Below, one piece after another: positions 1-10,714 of a DNA stretch of 64,000 nt. Origin of the DNA: Isoetes taiwanensis (lineage: Eukaryota; Streptophyta; Lycopodiopsida; Isoetales; Isoetaceae). Within the stretch, counting starts at the first letter, position 1; each line of letters opens with the position of its first letter. The stretch is from positions 7,755,012-7,819,011 of the forward strand of contig JAJEKV010000046.1 in the NCBI GenBank assembly GCA_021234155.1. Reading direction: 5' to 3'. Made by a program: the position numbers and the translations under genes. The notes under the pieces are model-generated. The model did not search any database, was not told the origin of the DNA, and was given only the letters and a program-made list of their open reading frames with translations.

Positions 1-3000
1 TCGATTCTAGCCCAGTTGTTCCTTTCGAGGATCCAACGCTGCTATTTGCGAATGCAGGTCCGCATCACATTCTATAGTTCGAAGATACTGAAACAAATCC
101 TTGGAATTAGCCATTATTTGGTTTCTTTTCTCATTTGATGTCATCTGGATTTCAGGCATGAACCAGTTCAAGCCAGTATTTTTGGGAACGGTTGATCCCA
201 AAAGTAAGCTTGCTCAGTTAAAAAGGGCATGCGATACACAGAAATGCATAAGGGCAGGTGGAAAACATAACGATCTTGATGATGTTGGAAAAGATACATA
301 CCACCATACCTTTTTTGAAATGCTGGGAAACTGGTCATTTGGTGACTATTTTAAAAAAGAAGCCATAGAGTTCGCCTGGGAACTATTAACCAAGGTACGT
401 TACATAAAAAATACGATCCTTCAGGTTTGTTCATATTGCACTAAGCAAGTCAAAATACTGGAATCTGTAATTGTAGGTGTATGGATTGCCAAAAGATAGG
501 CTTTATGCAACCTACTTTGGTGGAGATGATACATTGGGTCTTCTTCCAGATACAGAAGCCAAAGAATACTGGTTAAAGTTCCTACCTGCCACTAATGTCT
601 TGCCCTTTGGATGCAAGGTTGAATATTACTTAGTGTGGTATCCAGTTTTTGTTGTGGGTAAATGAACTTACCATTTTGCATGTTGTGCAGGATAATTTCT
701 GGGAGATGGGGGACACTGGACCATGTGGGCCTTGCACAGAAATTCACTATGACAGACTAGGGAATCGCGATGCATCAACTTTAGTCAATAATGATGACCC
801 TACATGCATTGAGATATGGAATCTTGTTTTTATCCAGGTGATTTTCTGTTGCTCTTAATTAAGCTGCTGATTTTGTGTTTACGGGTGCCACTCAATTTTC
901 TCTTTTATTTCTCTTTTCAACTTCTTTTTATACTTTCTGTTGATGTTCCTCATGTTGCTAACAATATTCTTATACTCTTCCATTGTGCGTTTTGGTCCTC
1001 AGTTTAACCGTGAATCTGATGGTTCCTTGAAACCTCTACCTGCAAAGCATGTAGATACAGGGATGGGTTTTGAGAGGCTAACCTCTGTTTTACAAAACAA
1101 GATGAGCAACTATGACACAGATTTGTTTGTTCCAATATTTGATGAGATACAGAAGGCAAGGATGTCATTGCCCGTGGTTTTGTAGATATTATTTGCAGGC
1201 TAGTGACTGATACATACAACACGTTTTGGCTTTTCAGTTGACAGGTGCTCGCCCTTATAATGGAAAACTTGGGAAGGAGGATATAGATAATGTTGATACT
1301 GCATATAGAGTAATAGCTGATCATATCAGGACACTCTCGTTTTCTATTGCTGACGGTGCCCGACCTGGTATATCTAAATGCATATATTTTGGTTAAAATC
1401 TAGTTTTATTAGTGACATTCCATTGGATGTTGGATATTTAAAAGGGAATGAAGGCCGGGAATATGTGCTACGTCGAATTCTTAGACGAGCAGTGCGATAT
1501 GGGAGGGACGTCTTGAAGGCAGAGGAAGGTTTCTTTAGCCGGTATGCTTTGACATTACACATGTCTATCTTCTTGCCAGTATATGATAATTGTTACCCAG
1601 TCGGATTAAATTCTTGTTGTTCTTATGCTTTTCCACTTTGCAAAAATAGAGAAATGGGAAGGGTGTTCTTTACAGCATAACAGCAGAATCTGTTTACCAA
1701 TGTTCTTATCAGATGATCCAGTTCATGTGCACTGTTTTGACTTCGTAGAGAATGGGTTGTTCATTTGGCCTTGCCCATGGAACTATTTAAGGCAAACATG
1801 TTGCTATTATGGCATTGTGACGTGATTTCTGTATTTATTGGCCCAAGCAAAACGAAGCAAACATACAATACGAATATAGATAGACACTATGTCGGATGGA
1901 ACTATATGTTAATTGCTATTTTAAATAGGCTAGTTGGAGTGGTTGTATCCATAATGGGCGAAGTATTTCCCGAGCTACCAAAGAACGAAAAGAAAATAAG
2001 CGAGATAATAGCAGAAGAGGAGGCCAGCTTTGGCAGAACTATTTTAAAGGTATTTATCGCTGTCTATTTTCTTGTGTGTCGATAGTTCTGCATTTGGTAG
2101 TAAATCAGCATTGTATTTCCTGCAGGGAATTGCGCAATTCCAAAAGGAGATCTCTAAAGTGGAAAATGGAATCTTGGATGGCAAGGTATTAAAAAAATAC
2201 AATTTGGCATATTAATTGCAAAATAGTGACGTAACTGATTATTTTTGTAGGTTGCATTTGTTTTGTGGGACACATACGGTTTTCCCCTAGATCTCACACA
2301 GGTATAATCTTGCTTATTTTGCCATTATATTTGGATGTACATGCCATTACAAGTGTTATTGTCTCATATGTTGCAGTTGATGGCTGAGGAAAGGGGCTTG
2401 AAGATTGACGTTGAAGGATTCCAGTCTGCAATGGATGAGGCTAGAGAAAAAGCCAGAAGTGCACGTGGAAAGGCAATGATTGTAAATGCTGTTTGTAAAA
2501 GTGGGGTTTTTTTGTTGATGCTTATAATTGTTCATTCAGCTTACTGGAGGTCTTTTAGCTATGGAGGCAGAAGCGACCTCTGAATTACAAAAGCTGGGTG
2601 TGAAACCAACGGATGATCAATACAAATACATATGGGATAAGGTATCCATTCAAGCCATATAAAAGGTGGTGGTTAAGCAATGTAAAAGGAATGTCATAGT
2701 AATACAGGCAAGATATCAATGCAGGATCATGAGACAACTTTAAAAGCTATCTACACGGCTGAAGGTTTTAAAAGCTCTGTTTCAGGAGTTGATGAAGTGG
2801 GGTTGATCATGTCAAGCACCAGCTTCTATGCTGAACAAGGAGGTCAGGTAATGATCGATTCTTTATGATGATTTTGTCCTACCAGGTATCAGGTTAAGAA
2901 TTTTGCTAAAACTTTGGTTGAAGTATGTTTTTCTTTCTAGTTCTGTCTTTTGAGGTACTAGCGCTAATCGTAGATGTTTTTTCCGTTTTTTTATTTTGGA

Positions 3001-5199
3001 TCAAAAGATGCTAATGGTAACCTAGCTTCAAAATATATTTCAACATGCTTACCCATCAAATATGCCTTGTATGCCTACAGATTTATGACAGCGGATCATT
3101 ATTAATTTCAACCGCAACTTTTGAAGTAAAGAATACTCAAATCTATGGCGGTTATGTCTTGCACATAGGAGCACTTTTAGATTCAAATGATCAGATTTTT
3201 GTTGGCAATAAAGTTATTGCTAAGGTGATGCTCTATCCAGAATGGCCTTAATTTTATAGACCTTTGATTGTCTTTTTGCTTTAACTTGAGGAGCAACTTG
3301 CATGCTTGAGATTAACAGTCTTGACATGACTTAGGTTGATTACAAAAGACGGGCAAAGGTTGCACCTAATCATACATGCACACATCTATTGAATTATGCT
3401 CTCAAGGTGCACTTACAATGACTCTCCTTTCATGAATCATGCCCAGGCTGATGCAATTTATTTAAGCGAACCTTGATTGTTTGACTGCAGGAGGTTCTTG
3501 GAGACCACATCGACCAGAAGGGATCATTAGTTGCCCCAGATAAGCTGCGATTTGACTTCTCGCATGGTACGATAAATGTTTTTCCAGCGAGAATTGAAGC
3601 TCCTTATGGTCTGCTTATATAGTTTCTGAATGATAGGTAAGCCTATCGATCCAAAGGATTTGGAAAGAATAGAATCCATTGTTGTTAAGCAAATCAAGGA
3701 TGAGCTTCCAGTATATGCAAAGGAAGCAAGTCTTGAGGATGCTAAACGGATAATAGGTTTAAGAGCTGTGTTTGGCGAGGTTTGTCCTAGATTGACTGCT
3801 ATTAAGTTCCCTCTCTCCTGCTATCTAAATTTGTGTGACTCCTTTTTGAAGGTTTATCCCGACCCTGTCCGGGTTGTGTCAGTAGGGCAGCCTGTGGATG
3901 AGCTTCTGGCTCATCCTGAAAATCCCAAGTGGGCATCTTTTTCAGTTGAGTTTTGCGGAGGTAAGGTTCTGTTGCAATGATTCTGTTGCAATAAACGTAT
4001 TTTTTCTTATTTGTTCGGGCTGTTTTTTTCAAAGGCACCCATTTGGCAAATACAAAGGATGCAGTTGCGTTTGCTCTTATCTCTGAAGAAGGTATTGCAA
4101 AGGGTGTTCGTCGAATCACTGCCTTTACAACAATGCCTGCTCTTGAGGCAATCGATGAAGCTGAAATGTTTATGAAACGTATTGGCAATGCTTCAAAATT
4201 GAAGGGCATAATATTGGAGAAGGTCTCCCACTTTTTCAAACTAAATTAGTTCCAATGCTAGATTGTCTGATGTTTGATATCGGGTCTGAGATTATACTGT
4301 TTTAGTATGATAGTTAAATCAGATTTTTGGAGTAGCTAACTCCTATAGGATTTTCTAGTTGATAAATCAAAACGTAATGGTCATAAAGTAAAATGACCAG
4401 CAATGAAATGCGAGACTTTGGATCTGTCTAAAAGTTGCCTTATTTCAGGAGGTAGCTTCTTTGAAAAGTTCTTTGGATGTGGCAGTCATACCAGCAGCTC
4501 GCAAAGCTCATCTACGTAAATACCTGCTTGAGCTTCAGGTATGTTTTCCTAGAGCTTCTAATCAATTGTTCCTTGCCTTATTCAATCAATAGATTGATTG
4601 TTTTTTGTTAATTTCATGCATCAGGAAAGGATCAGGAAGGAAAAGAAAGATGCTGCAGAGTCAAACCTGCAACTGGCAATAAATTCTGCAGTTGCAACTG
4701 CAGATGAAATTGCTGAGAAGGGTGGCCTATGGTGTGTTTCCCGAATTGATGTGGGCTTGGATGCAAATGCTATTCGAGAAGCAGTGACAACAGTTATTGC
4801 GAAGCATAAGGTGCGTTAAAATCAATTATGGTTTTCTTTTTATCGGTGTTTTAAAACCTCATGCGTTCGCATGCAGGATCTTGCTATTATGCTTTTCAGT
4901 GTTGATGAGATTGCAAACAAGGTCCTTGTATATGCTGGGGTACCGGAGCTTGTAGCTCAGCACGGCATTTCCGTCTTGGATTGGCTAAGGAAGTCATTAG
5001 AGCCTCTGAATGGGAAGGGGGGTGGAGGCAAAAACGGGCTTGCGCAAGGACAGGTACATCTTGTTTCACATTGAAATTTGTCATTAGCAGAATGTGCTCA
5101 TTTATATTATATTTGGGCGTTCAGGGTAATAATCCTGGAGCCGTTGATAAAGCAATGGCAATTGCAACTGACTATATAAAGGAGAGGCTGAACCTTTAA
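1..5199 (+). CDS. AlaRS: Alanyl-tRNA synthetase (5'-partial, 23 exons in window)
   Basis: Class II synthetase that charges tRNA-Ala with alanine in cytosol and/or organelles. Exons read by frame and splice sites: 3-57, 156-394, 477-617, 691-837, 1003-1155, 1238-1367, 1445-1541, 1929-2049, 2126-2185, 2251-2301, 2377-2472, 2540-2641, 2725-2847, 3081-3224, 3335-3406, 3491-3566, 3637-3779, 3852-3960, 4035-4222, 4449-4538, 4625-4810, 4877-5053, 5125-5199 (TAA). They join in phase to about 924 residues, so only the N-terminus (including any targeting peptide) is missing. Visible motifs: FANAGMNQF near the start, [14 protein letters not shown] (motif 2 region), DTGMGFERL (motif 3), HTCTH and CGGTH metal-binding motifs of the editing domain, and a C-terminal C-Ala region rich in A/E/K. 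Two introns appear to use GC donors (after 1155 and 2472). The first codons are upstream of the window. No frame break was seen, so the gene is probably functional. Confidence 0.96.
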
Positions 5200-6298
5200 A
5201 TGTTGGATATGTCTCCGGTATACATTACATCAATAAAAAGGGAGTGATCATATATCACATATCAATTTGCTACTGGACAAAAAATGAAAGAGAAACATTT
5301 GTGAAGAAATTCAACTACGGCCCCCTTTTATGCAAGCCGTTGTAGAATATATTTTTTCTTGAGCATTGTGTGCACTGTGGCCACGATAACGTGTTGTTGC
5401 ACTTGCAGACATGTTCGAACCCATTGTCATGAACTGTGATTTGTTAACAGATGAGAATATGAAATGGGGGTTTGTAAATTTAGATACATGTGGGAGTATT
5501 GTGACTGCCAGTTCCTGCCTGATAACTAATAAAAATACGTATCATTTTTGCTTTAGTCTTGGTTGTACTGCCTGCCTCTAACCGAAGACTGGAAGGAAAA
5601 AAGAATTGTCGGGCAGCCAAATGATGGCTTTTTCTTTGTCCCCAGATTTCCTTATTTTTTTTCTGCGATGGGTCCACAGTCAGAGTACCAGGGCATTCAA
5701 ATAGCCCAAAATCGACACATGTTTCTGTTTCTGAGTTCTGAATAATCTCGTTTATTTTGGTTCGTTTTCTGTTGCAAATCTGGCAGAAGATATGGCTAGG
5801 GCTTTTTGTGTTGCAAATCTGGTTGGTTCTTCCTCTTTGCAAAAATGAGAAATTCTTTTGGACATTTCGCCTAGTTATACGTTTGTTGGTAAAATTGGAT
5901 ATGGAGCATTATTCTCAGGCTTGTTCTCCAAATTTTTTTGGTTGGGATGACTTGATCCTGTTGTTTCTTATGCATGTAGAAGCGATGGCTATGTGCAAGA
6001 GCTCATAATTTTGTAGCTTGATATCTTGATTGCCAACTTGGCCCATGGCAATGGTTTTGAGATGAAGCATTGGAGTCGAAGAATTAGAGTTTAAGAATTT
6101 GGGCTAGAGTGGAAATCATGTTTCCATTTGCTCATTAATTTAAAAAATGAGCAGATTTGTACGCCTGTTGTTCATCTTCCCATGAATAAGAAGTTGGGGC
6201 AGACTTGTTATCCACTATTATTTCAGATGTCGTCCTTACCTCCTTCCAAATGGTAGCTTCAAGTGCTTTGATCCCAGATTTTCTTAGATCTAGTTATG
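5200..6298. other. AlaRS 3' flank / intergenic
   Basis: About 1.1 kb after the AlaRS stop. The first few hundred bases probably contain the AlaRS 3' UTR (an AATAAAAA-like signal at about 5232). I see no convincing gene, repeat or element in the rest. Open frames here are short and lack recognisable motifs. Confidence 0.6.
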
Positions 6299-6360
6299 GC
6301 AGGTCCGCCTTCCAACGATGTAACTCGCATAAAAGATCCTTCTTGCCTAACACTGCTTAC
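6299..6360 (+). pseudogene. LBD (LOB-domain)-like remnant, 5' part
   Basis: An open frame reads up to the CTTAC target site of the Copia element and continues in phase after it at 10453, giving ...IFHEAQERLSDLVYGHVALHQQ. This resembles the end of the plant LOB domain (consensus near YEAxARxxDPVYGCVGxIxxLQQQV). The upstream part is too degenerate to recognise the CX2CX6CX3C block, so this is a decayed fragment. The match is by memory of the family consensus. Confidence 0.4.
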
Positions 6361-6549
6361 TGAAGACTGAAAGATATGTATTGGCTAAAAGTATCGTCTC
6401 AACAAAGGAATCTGGAAAACTGAACTAAACTAATAGACGCATGACTATGGCTTATATATATGCGCCATGTCGCAACAAAGCGTCGCGGTGCCGCGTCGGC
6501 GGGCATGTAGTGCCACGTCGGCGGTAATGGCGTCATCCCGAGTCTAACA
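6361..6549 (-). repeat. 3' LTR of Copia element
   Basis: Left LTR on the + strand (3' LTR of the minus-strand element), starting TGAAGACTG and ending CTAACA. It is similar to 10255-10447, and the GC-rich part (about 6475-6540) is the most diverged. Confidence 0.88.
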
Positions 6550-7338
6550 CCCCTCGATGGCATTAACTGCCGGAGAAAGAAAAACTGTTAGAGAAACAAT
6601 ATGGAACCTTTGCTTCATAGCTTGAAAATGCTTGCCTACAAGCGGCTTGGTCAATCCATCTGCTGCCTGTGCTTGTGAAGAACAATGTGACAGAGAAATA
6701 ATTCCAGAATCAAGCTGTTCACGAATAAAACACACTTTGATATCTAGATGTTTAGTCAAATGATGCCACTTATGATCCTTCGCATGAGAAATTGCACCAT
6801 TGTTGTCACAATAGAGAGAGGCTGGGGTATGTTTGGCTCCTAAATCTTCGTACAAATGAACAAGCCAAAGCATTTCTTGGACTGCTGTGCATAGGGCTTT
6901 AAGCTCTGCTTCAGTTGTACTAAGACTGCAAGTTGCTTGTTTCTTGGATCCCCATGTAATTGGATTACCAGCAAAGAAGGAAATATAACCTGTTAGAGAC
7001 CTTCTATTTTCGACATCGCTTGTGGCATGATCAGATTGCTGTTTGTGTAATATATCAATTTCGTCTTGCATGGCTTGTACCCAATGAGAATGCTTGGCTG
7101 CTTGAGCGTAAGTGTGAGGATCAACATGATTCAGAACCGTGGTCATTAATGCAAAGTTACATTGAACTTCTAAGGGTGGAAGACCAGCTAGCCTTCTAGA
7201 TCGCCGTGGGCTGGGGGGTGAAAGACTAAGTAAATCTGCTTGGTTTTGAAGTGGAATCGACAAAGGAGAATTCGACGGAGACATAGCAGGCTGATGATAA
7301 TCAATGGGATCAAAAGAGGCATATGGACTGACGGACAA
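6544..7338 (-). pseudogene. Copia pol C-terminal ORF: linker fused to RNase H, RT deleted
   Basis: This 264-codon open frame on the minus strand contains the integrase-RT linker (SRRLAGLPP, then HWVQAMQDEIDILHKQQ, which normally opens the Copia RT). From residue 102 it reads directly SDHATSDVENRRSLTGYIS, the start of the RNase H module that normally follows a full RT. RNase H features follow: TWGSKKQATCSLSTTEAEL, YCDNNGAISHAKDHKWHHLT and ADGLTKPL. About 200 residues, including the YVDD palm, are missing, yet the frame stays open across the junction near 7035. So the deletion was in frame, or the frame has been retained since. The product could not reverse-transcribe. Confidence 0.85.
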
Positions 7339-7599
7339 AGGAGAATCGGGAGAAATGGAAGAGGTAGCGTAAAAGGAAGGTGGAGGAACAACGGAAGAGG
7401 AAGGTAAAGAGGCGGTGGCACAAAAGGTAAAGGATCAAGTGGTAAAGGATCAAGTGGACTTGAAATTGAAGGGGAGGTAGAGGAACATCTTGGAGGAGTA
7501 CTTGGTAGGATTAGGATCAATTCGAGAGAGAGAGAGGAGCAAACAACACGAACATCGAACAAATCTTGAAGACGCGTTTGTCATAGTCAACACTAGGTG

Positions 7600-8400
7600 G
7601 TTCATAAAAACAGAGGAATAAACGACCTCTTCTATAAATTGCACATACGGAAGGAAAAACCACATTTTGTAACCGGATCATAGCATCTCCACGCCTTCAT
7701 ATTATCGGGATACCCAATGAAAATCACTTTGGACGCATCGATCGACGGTTTACCTTGTTTTTTGCGAGAATTTCTCGAGGCAAAGTTGCATATGCAAGAC
7801 ACCCAAAAGTTCGAAATGCGAGACATCTGGTCGAACTCCATAGATAGCTTCAAAGGGAGTCTTGAGATTCAAAGATTTGGTAGGTGCCCTATTAGACACA
7901 TAGGCTCTTTGTTTTGATTGCCTCGCCCAAGATCCATAAGAGTACGATTTTTACGCTTCGCCACACCATTACGTGGATGCGCATAAGGAACTGTCAATTG
8001 TCTATGAATACCCTTATCATTAAGAAACTGTTGAAATTGGTCCGAGAGGAACTCTCCGGCATTATCTCGTTGGATGGACTTGATAGATCTGACAAATTCC
8101 TTTTCAACGTGGGCGAAAAGTTGAAACTTAGAAAATGCCTCGATCTAAGTTTCAAGGTATATATCGGGTAAACCTACTGAAATCATCAATAAGCACCAAA
8201 AAAGTACTGCTTTGCACGCTAATGATGCAACGGGCATATAAGATATCCGAAAGTGAAGAAGCTCCAAAGGTTTGGTAGCCCTATGTGTCTTTGTTTGCGA
8301 GGAGGATAAGAGGCTTGAACTTGCTTACCAAGTGCATAAGCGGGGACGGTCAAATCGAAGGTTTAAATGATGGCGGTCCTTCCGACCATATTTAACTTGG
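7600..8400 (-). pseudogene. Copia integrase remnant
   Basis: On the minus strand the core reads IKSIQRDNAGEFLSDQF, GIHRQLTVPYAHPRNGVAKR and KNRTLMDLGRG (about 8115-7921), followed leftward by FIGYPDNMKAWRCYDP (about 7740). These match the DDE integrase core and C-terminal region of Copia elements. The family consensus at the third catalytic position is NGVAERKNR. Here the codon at 7956-7958 gives Lys in place of Glu. Several frameshifts break the rest. Confidence 0.8.
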
Positions 8401-8479
8401 ATGCTAAACTTAAAGTGGAAGCCGCAACATGTCCATACCTATCATGCCATAAGGATTCAACGGATCTTTGGAAGCTAGC

Positions 8480-9960
8480 GCCATCAAGGAGCGATCTTTG
8501 GAGCAGTCTTTGGATGCTTGTGAAGAAGATGGAGAAGAATTGGAGTTAGTAGTAAGGATATAAAGACCATCCTTATTGAGTAAGCCCTCGTGCAGCGAGG
8601 ATTTAACCGCAGATCTACATAGTGAAGAGGATTCTTACGTGTAATATGAACTTGACCATCGAAAACAAGGCCGGAGTATCCCATTCTTCTATCAAATTCA
8701 GAACGCTTAAAGAGATTAACAAGTAGACCGGGCACCAAAATCACATCTTCAATATTCAATGTTAGACAGCGTCTGTTTCCAAAGTGAGAGTGCCTTTAGC
8801 TAGGGATTTTGCAAGATTACCATCCGCCATTTTAACCTTTGTACTATCATGAGGTGTAAGATTACGTAAAATATGTGATTTCCTTGCCAAATGCTTAGTA
8901 GCACAGAATCAAGCAACCATTCATCTTGAGGTAACTTACAAAAACAATGTTGAGAAATTCAGCTTCAAGATCTTCAATGGAAAGATGAGATATTTGTGCG
9001 AGATAATTCTTGTTTAGAAACTGGAATAACTTGATTGTGGAACTATTGGCTGTTGCATTGGTGAACCACTATTTGTTGTATTAATTTGAACCACACCTTT
9101 CGAGAATTTGGGTGACGAACCGGTGAGAATGTGGGTGACTAACCTTTCTTTGTGATACTTGTGGATCGTGTGACCGACGACCTTTGAGATATTGAAGAAC
9201 ATCTTTATGAAATTGTCTACAATCTCTTCTTATATGTCCTTTCTTGCCACAATGCCAGCAAAGAAAGGGCTGAGACATTGAAGAAGAAACTTGTGAAGAA
9301 ACATGATTGGAAGAAGAGGATATGATCGAAGAAGGATTAGAATTTGGATTGAACTTATTTGGACTAGAAGATAAGTGAACCTTTGAATAATTGAGTGCTT
9401 GAACTTGATCATGTCTCTTGTTTTCAATTTACGCATCATAAAGTTCTTTGTTGCCAGCGATTAAAAGATATTTTAATCTTGGCCTTTAGTTTGTAGTGAT
9501 CGGAGATATGTTTATACTCTCTTGACAACCCTTGTAAGACATACATAATAAGAGTGGTGTCATCAATCATACCTCCAAGCACCATAGAGTTTCTCCTTCG
9601 GGATTTTGAATTGCTCAATGTAATCTTTCATATTAGCACGCAGTCTTGTAGCTTTAGATTGTTCATCTTTCCTTTTATGATGACTAATTGTTGGCCAGAC
9701 TCTTTTTGCACACAAACTGTTTCAAGAATAACAAAGCTTCTTGAAAAGTTTTTCAAATCTCGATATCCCTTTTATACTCGGTGGATCTGAGTGGCTTTGA
9801 GGATATTAAGTGCAAGAAGATCTTTCTTAAGCTCTTTGGAGTAGCAGTGTCCAAATTGGATCTAATACCTCTGTAAGATCATTAAGATGGAGATTGATAT
9901 CCAAATTATCCTTCCAGGGAATAAAAATTCTCACCATCAAGCAAAGAACACGGTATAAAC
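8480..9960 (-). pseudogene. Copia gag and protease remnant
   Basis: A minus-strand fragment carries the CCHC knuckle CWHCGKKGHIRRDC (about 9260-9219), typical of Gag nucleocapsid. Further upstream in the gene (about 9600-9450) is a gag-like stretch, MIDDTTLIMYVLQGLSREYK. Downstream, at 8759-8484, IEDVILVPGLLVNLFKRSEF resembles the protease/integrase spacer of Copia polyproteins (usually ...VLYVPxLxxNLLS). Frames are interrupted throughout. Confidence 0.7.
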
Positions 9961-10242
9961 TTCCAAGAATGCATGGTAGCCATTGCAAAGATTACTCCCA
10001 AATCACAAGAAAGATTTAAACACACGGATCTAAACCTTTTCTAACCACTCGACCTAATTTCCTCCTTCAAGATTTCTCCATCGAATCTTGGCTTCCTCTT
10101 CTTCAAAATTTAAATACGAAACTTGGCTTCCAAAACCGGCTCCTATATCATCCAAATCCGGCTCTAAATCCGGCTCCAATATCGGCTCCTATCCGATCCA
10201 AATCCGGCTCCGACTCCTATACGACCCTTTTAGCCAAAACCG

Positions 10243-10254
10243 GCTCTGATACCA
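10243..10254 (-). other. Primer-binding site (initiator tRNA-Met)
   Basis: The minus strand reads TGGTATCAGAGC directly inside the 5' LTR. This is the standard plant PBS complementary to the 3' end of initiator tRNA-Met, and it fixes the orientation of the Copia element. Degenerate CCGGCTC motifs precede it at about 10130-10240. Confidence 0.92.
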
Positions 10255-10447
10255 TGAAGACTGAAAGATATGTATTGGCTAAAAGTATCGTCTCAACAAA
10301 GGAAACGGAAAAGCGAACTAAACTAATAGGCGATGACTATGGCTTATATATGCGCCATGTCAAGAATAAGCGTCTTGAAAGTCTGCGTCGCCAGTCGCGA
10401 TAAAGGCTAATGCGTCGGCAGCGGTGGACGTCATCCTGAGTCTAACA
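10255..10447 (-). repeat. 5' LTR of Copia element
   Basis: Right-hand LTR, similar to 6361-6549, starting TGAAGACTGAAAG and ending CTAACA. The target duplication CTTAC follows at 10448-10452. Confidence 0.88.
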
Positions 10448-10714
10448 CTTACCATTTTTCACGAAGCTCAGGAGCGCTTGTCAGATCTGGTCTATGGACA
10501 CGTTGCACTTCACCAGCAGGTTTGGTTTCCCTGTTTAAGTTCAACAATGTCCAAGAATGCAATCTCCTTTTGCTAAAACTGAATATATATCTGGATTGCC
10601 GCTATCCTTAGATTCTGATCATGGTCTTTTAATTATAACTTATAGGTTGCAAGCTTGCAAGAAAAAATAATGCCAGAGAACCACTGTGAATGTGATGGAG
10701 GAGCATTCGAGTAG
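10448..10714 (+). pseudogene. LBD (LOB-domain)-like remnant, 3' part with intron
   Basis: After the Copia TSD the frame continues to 10519, where a GT donor follows CAG. It resumes at 10646 after a TATAG acceptor, giving VASLQEKIM and a stop at 10712-10714. Joined, the end reads VALHQQ then VASLQEKI, as at the end of the LOB domain, where class I LBD genes commonly carry an intron. The intron position supports the call. The tail of only 23 codons and the Copia insertion make it a pseudogene. Confidence 0.45.

Larger units (their letters stand above)
6361..10447 (-). mobile_element. Degenerate Copia LTR retrotransposon, 4.09 kb, TSD CTTAC
   Basis: Two similar about 190-bp LTRs (6361-6549 and 10255-10447) flank the element. 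On the + strand they begin TGAAGACTG and end GTCTAACA, and CTTAC is duplicated at 6356-6360 and 10448-10452. The element is transcribed leftward: the primer-binding site complementary to initiator tRNA-Met is at 10243-10254, directly inside the right LTR, and a short purine-rich tract on the minus strand (6550-6558) abuts the left LTR. Order on the minus strand is gag with a CCHC knuckle, protease and integrase remnants, then a chimeric integrase-tail/RNase H ORF. Most of the RT is absent and the integrase has a catalytic-site change. The LTRs differ by many substitutions and indels, so this is an old insertion. It lies inside an LBD-like exon. Confidence 0.9.
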
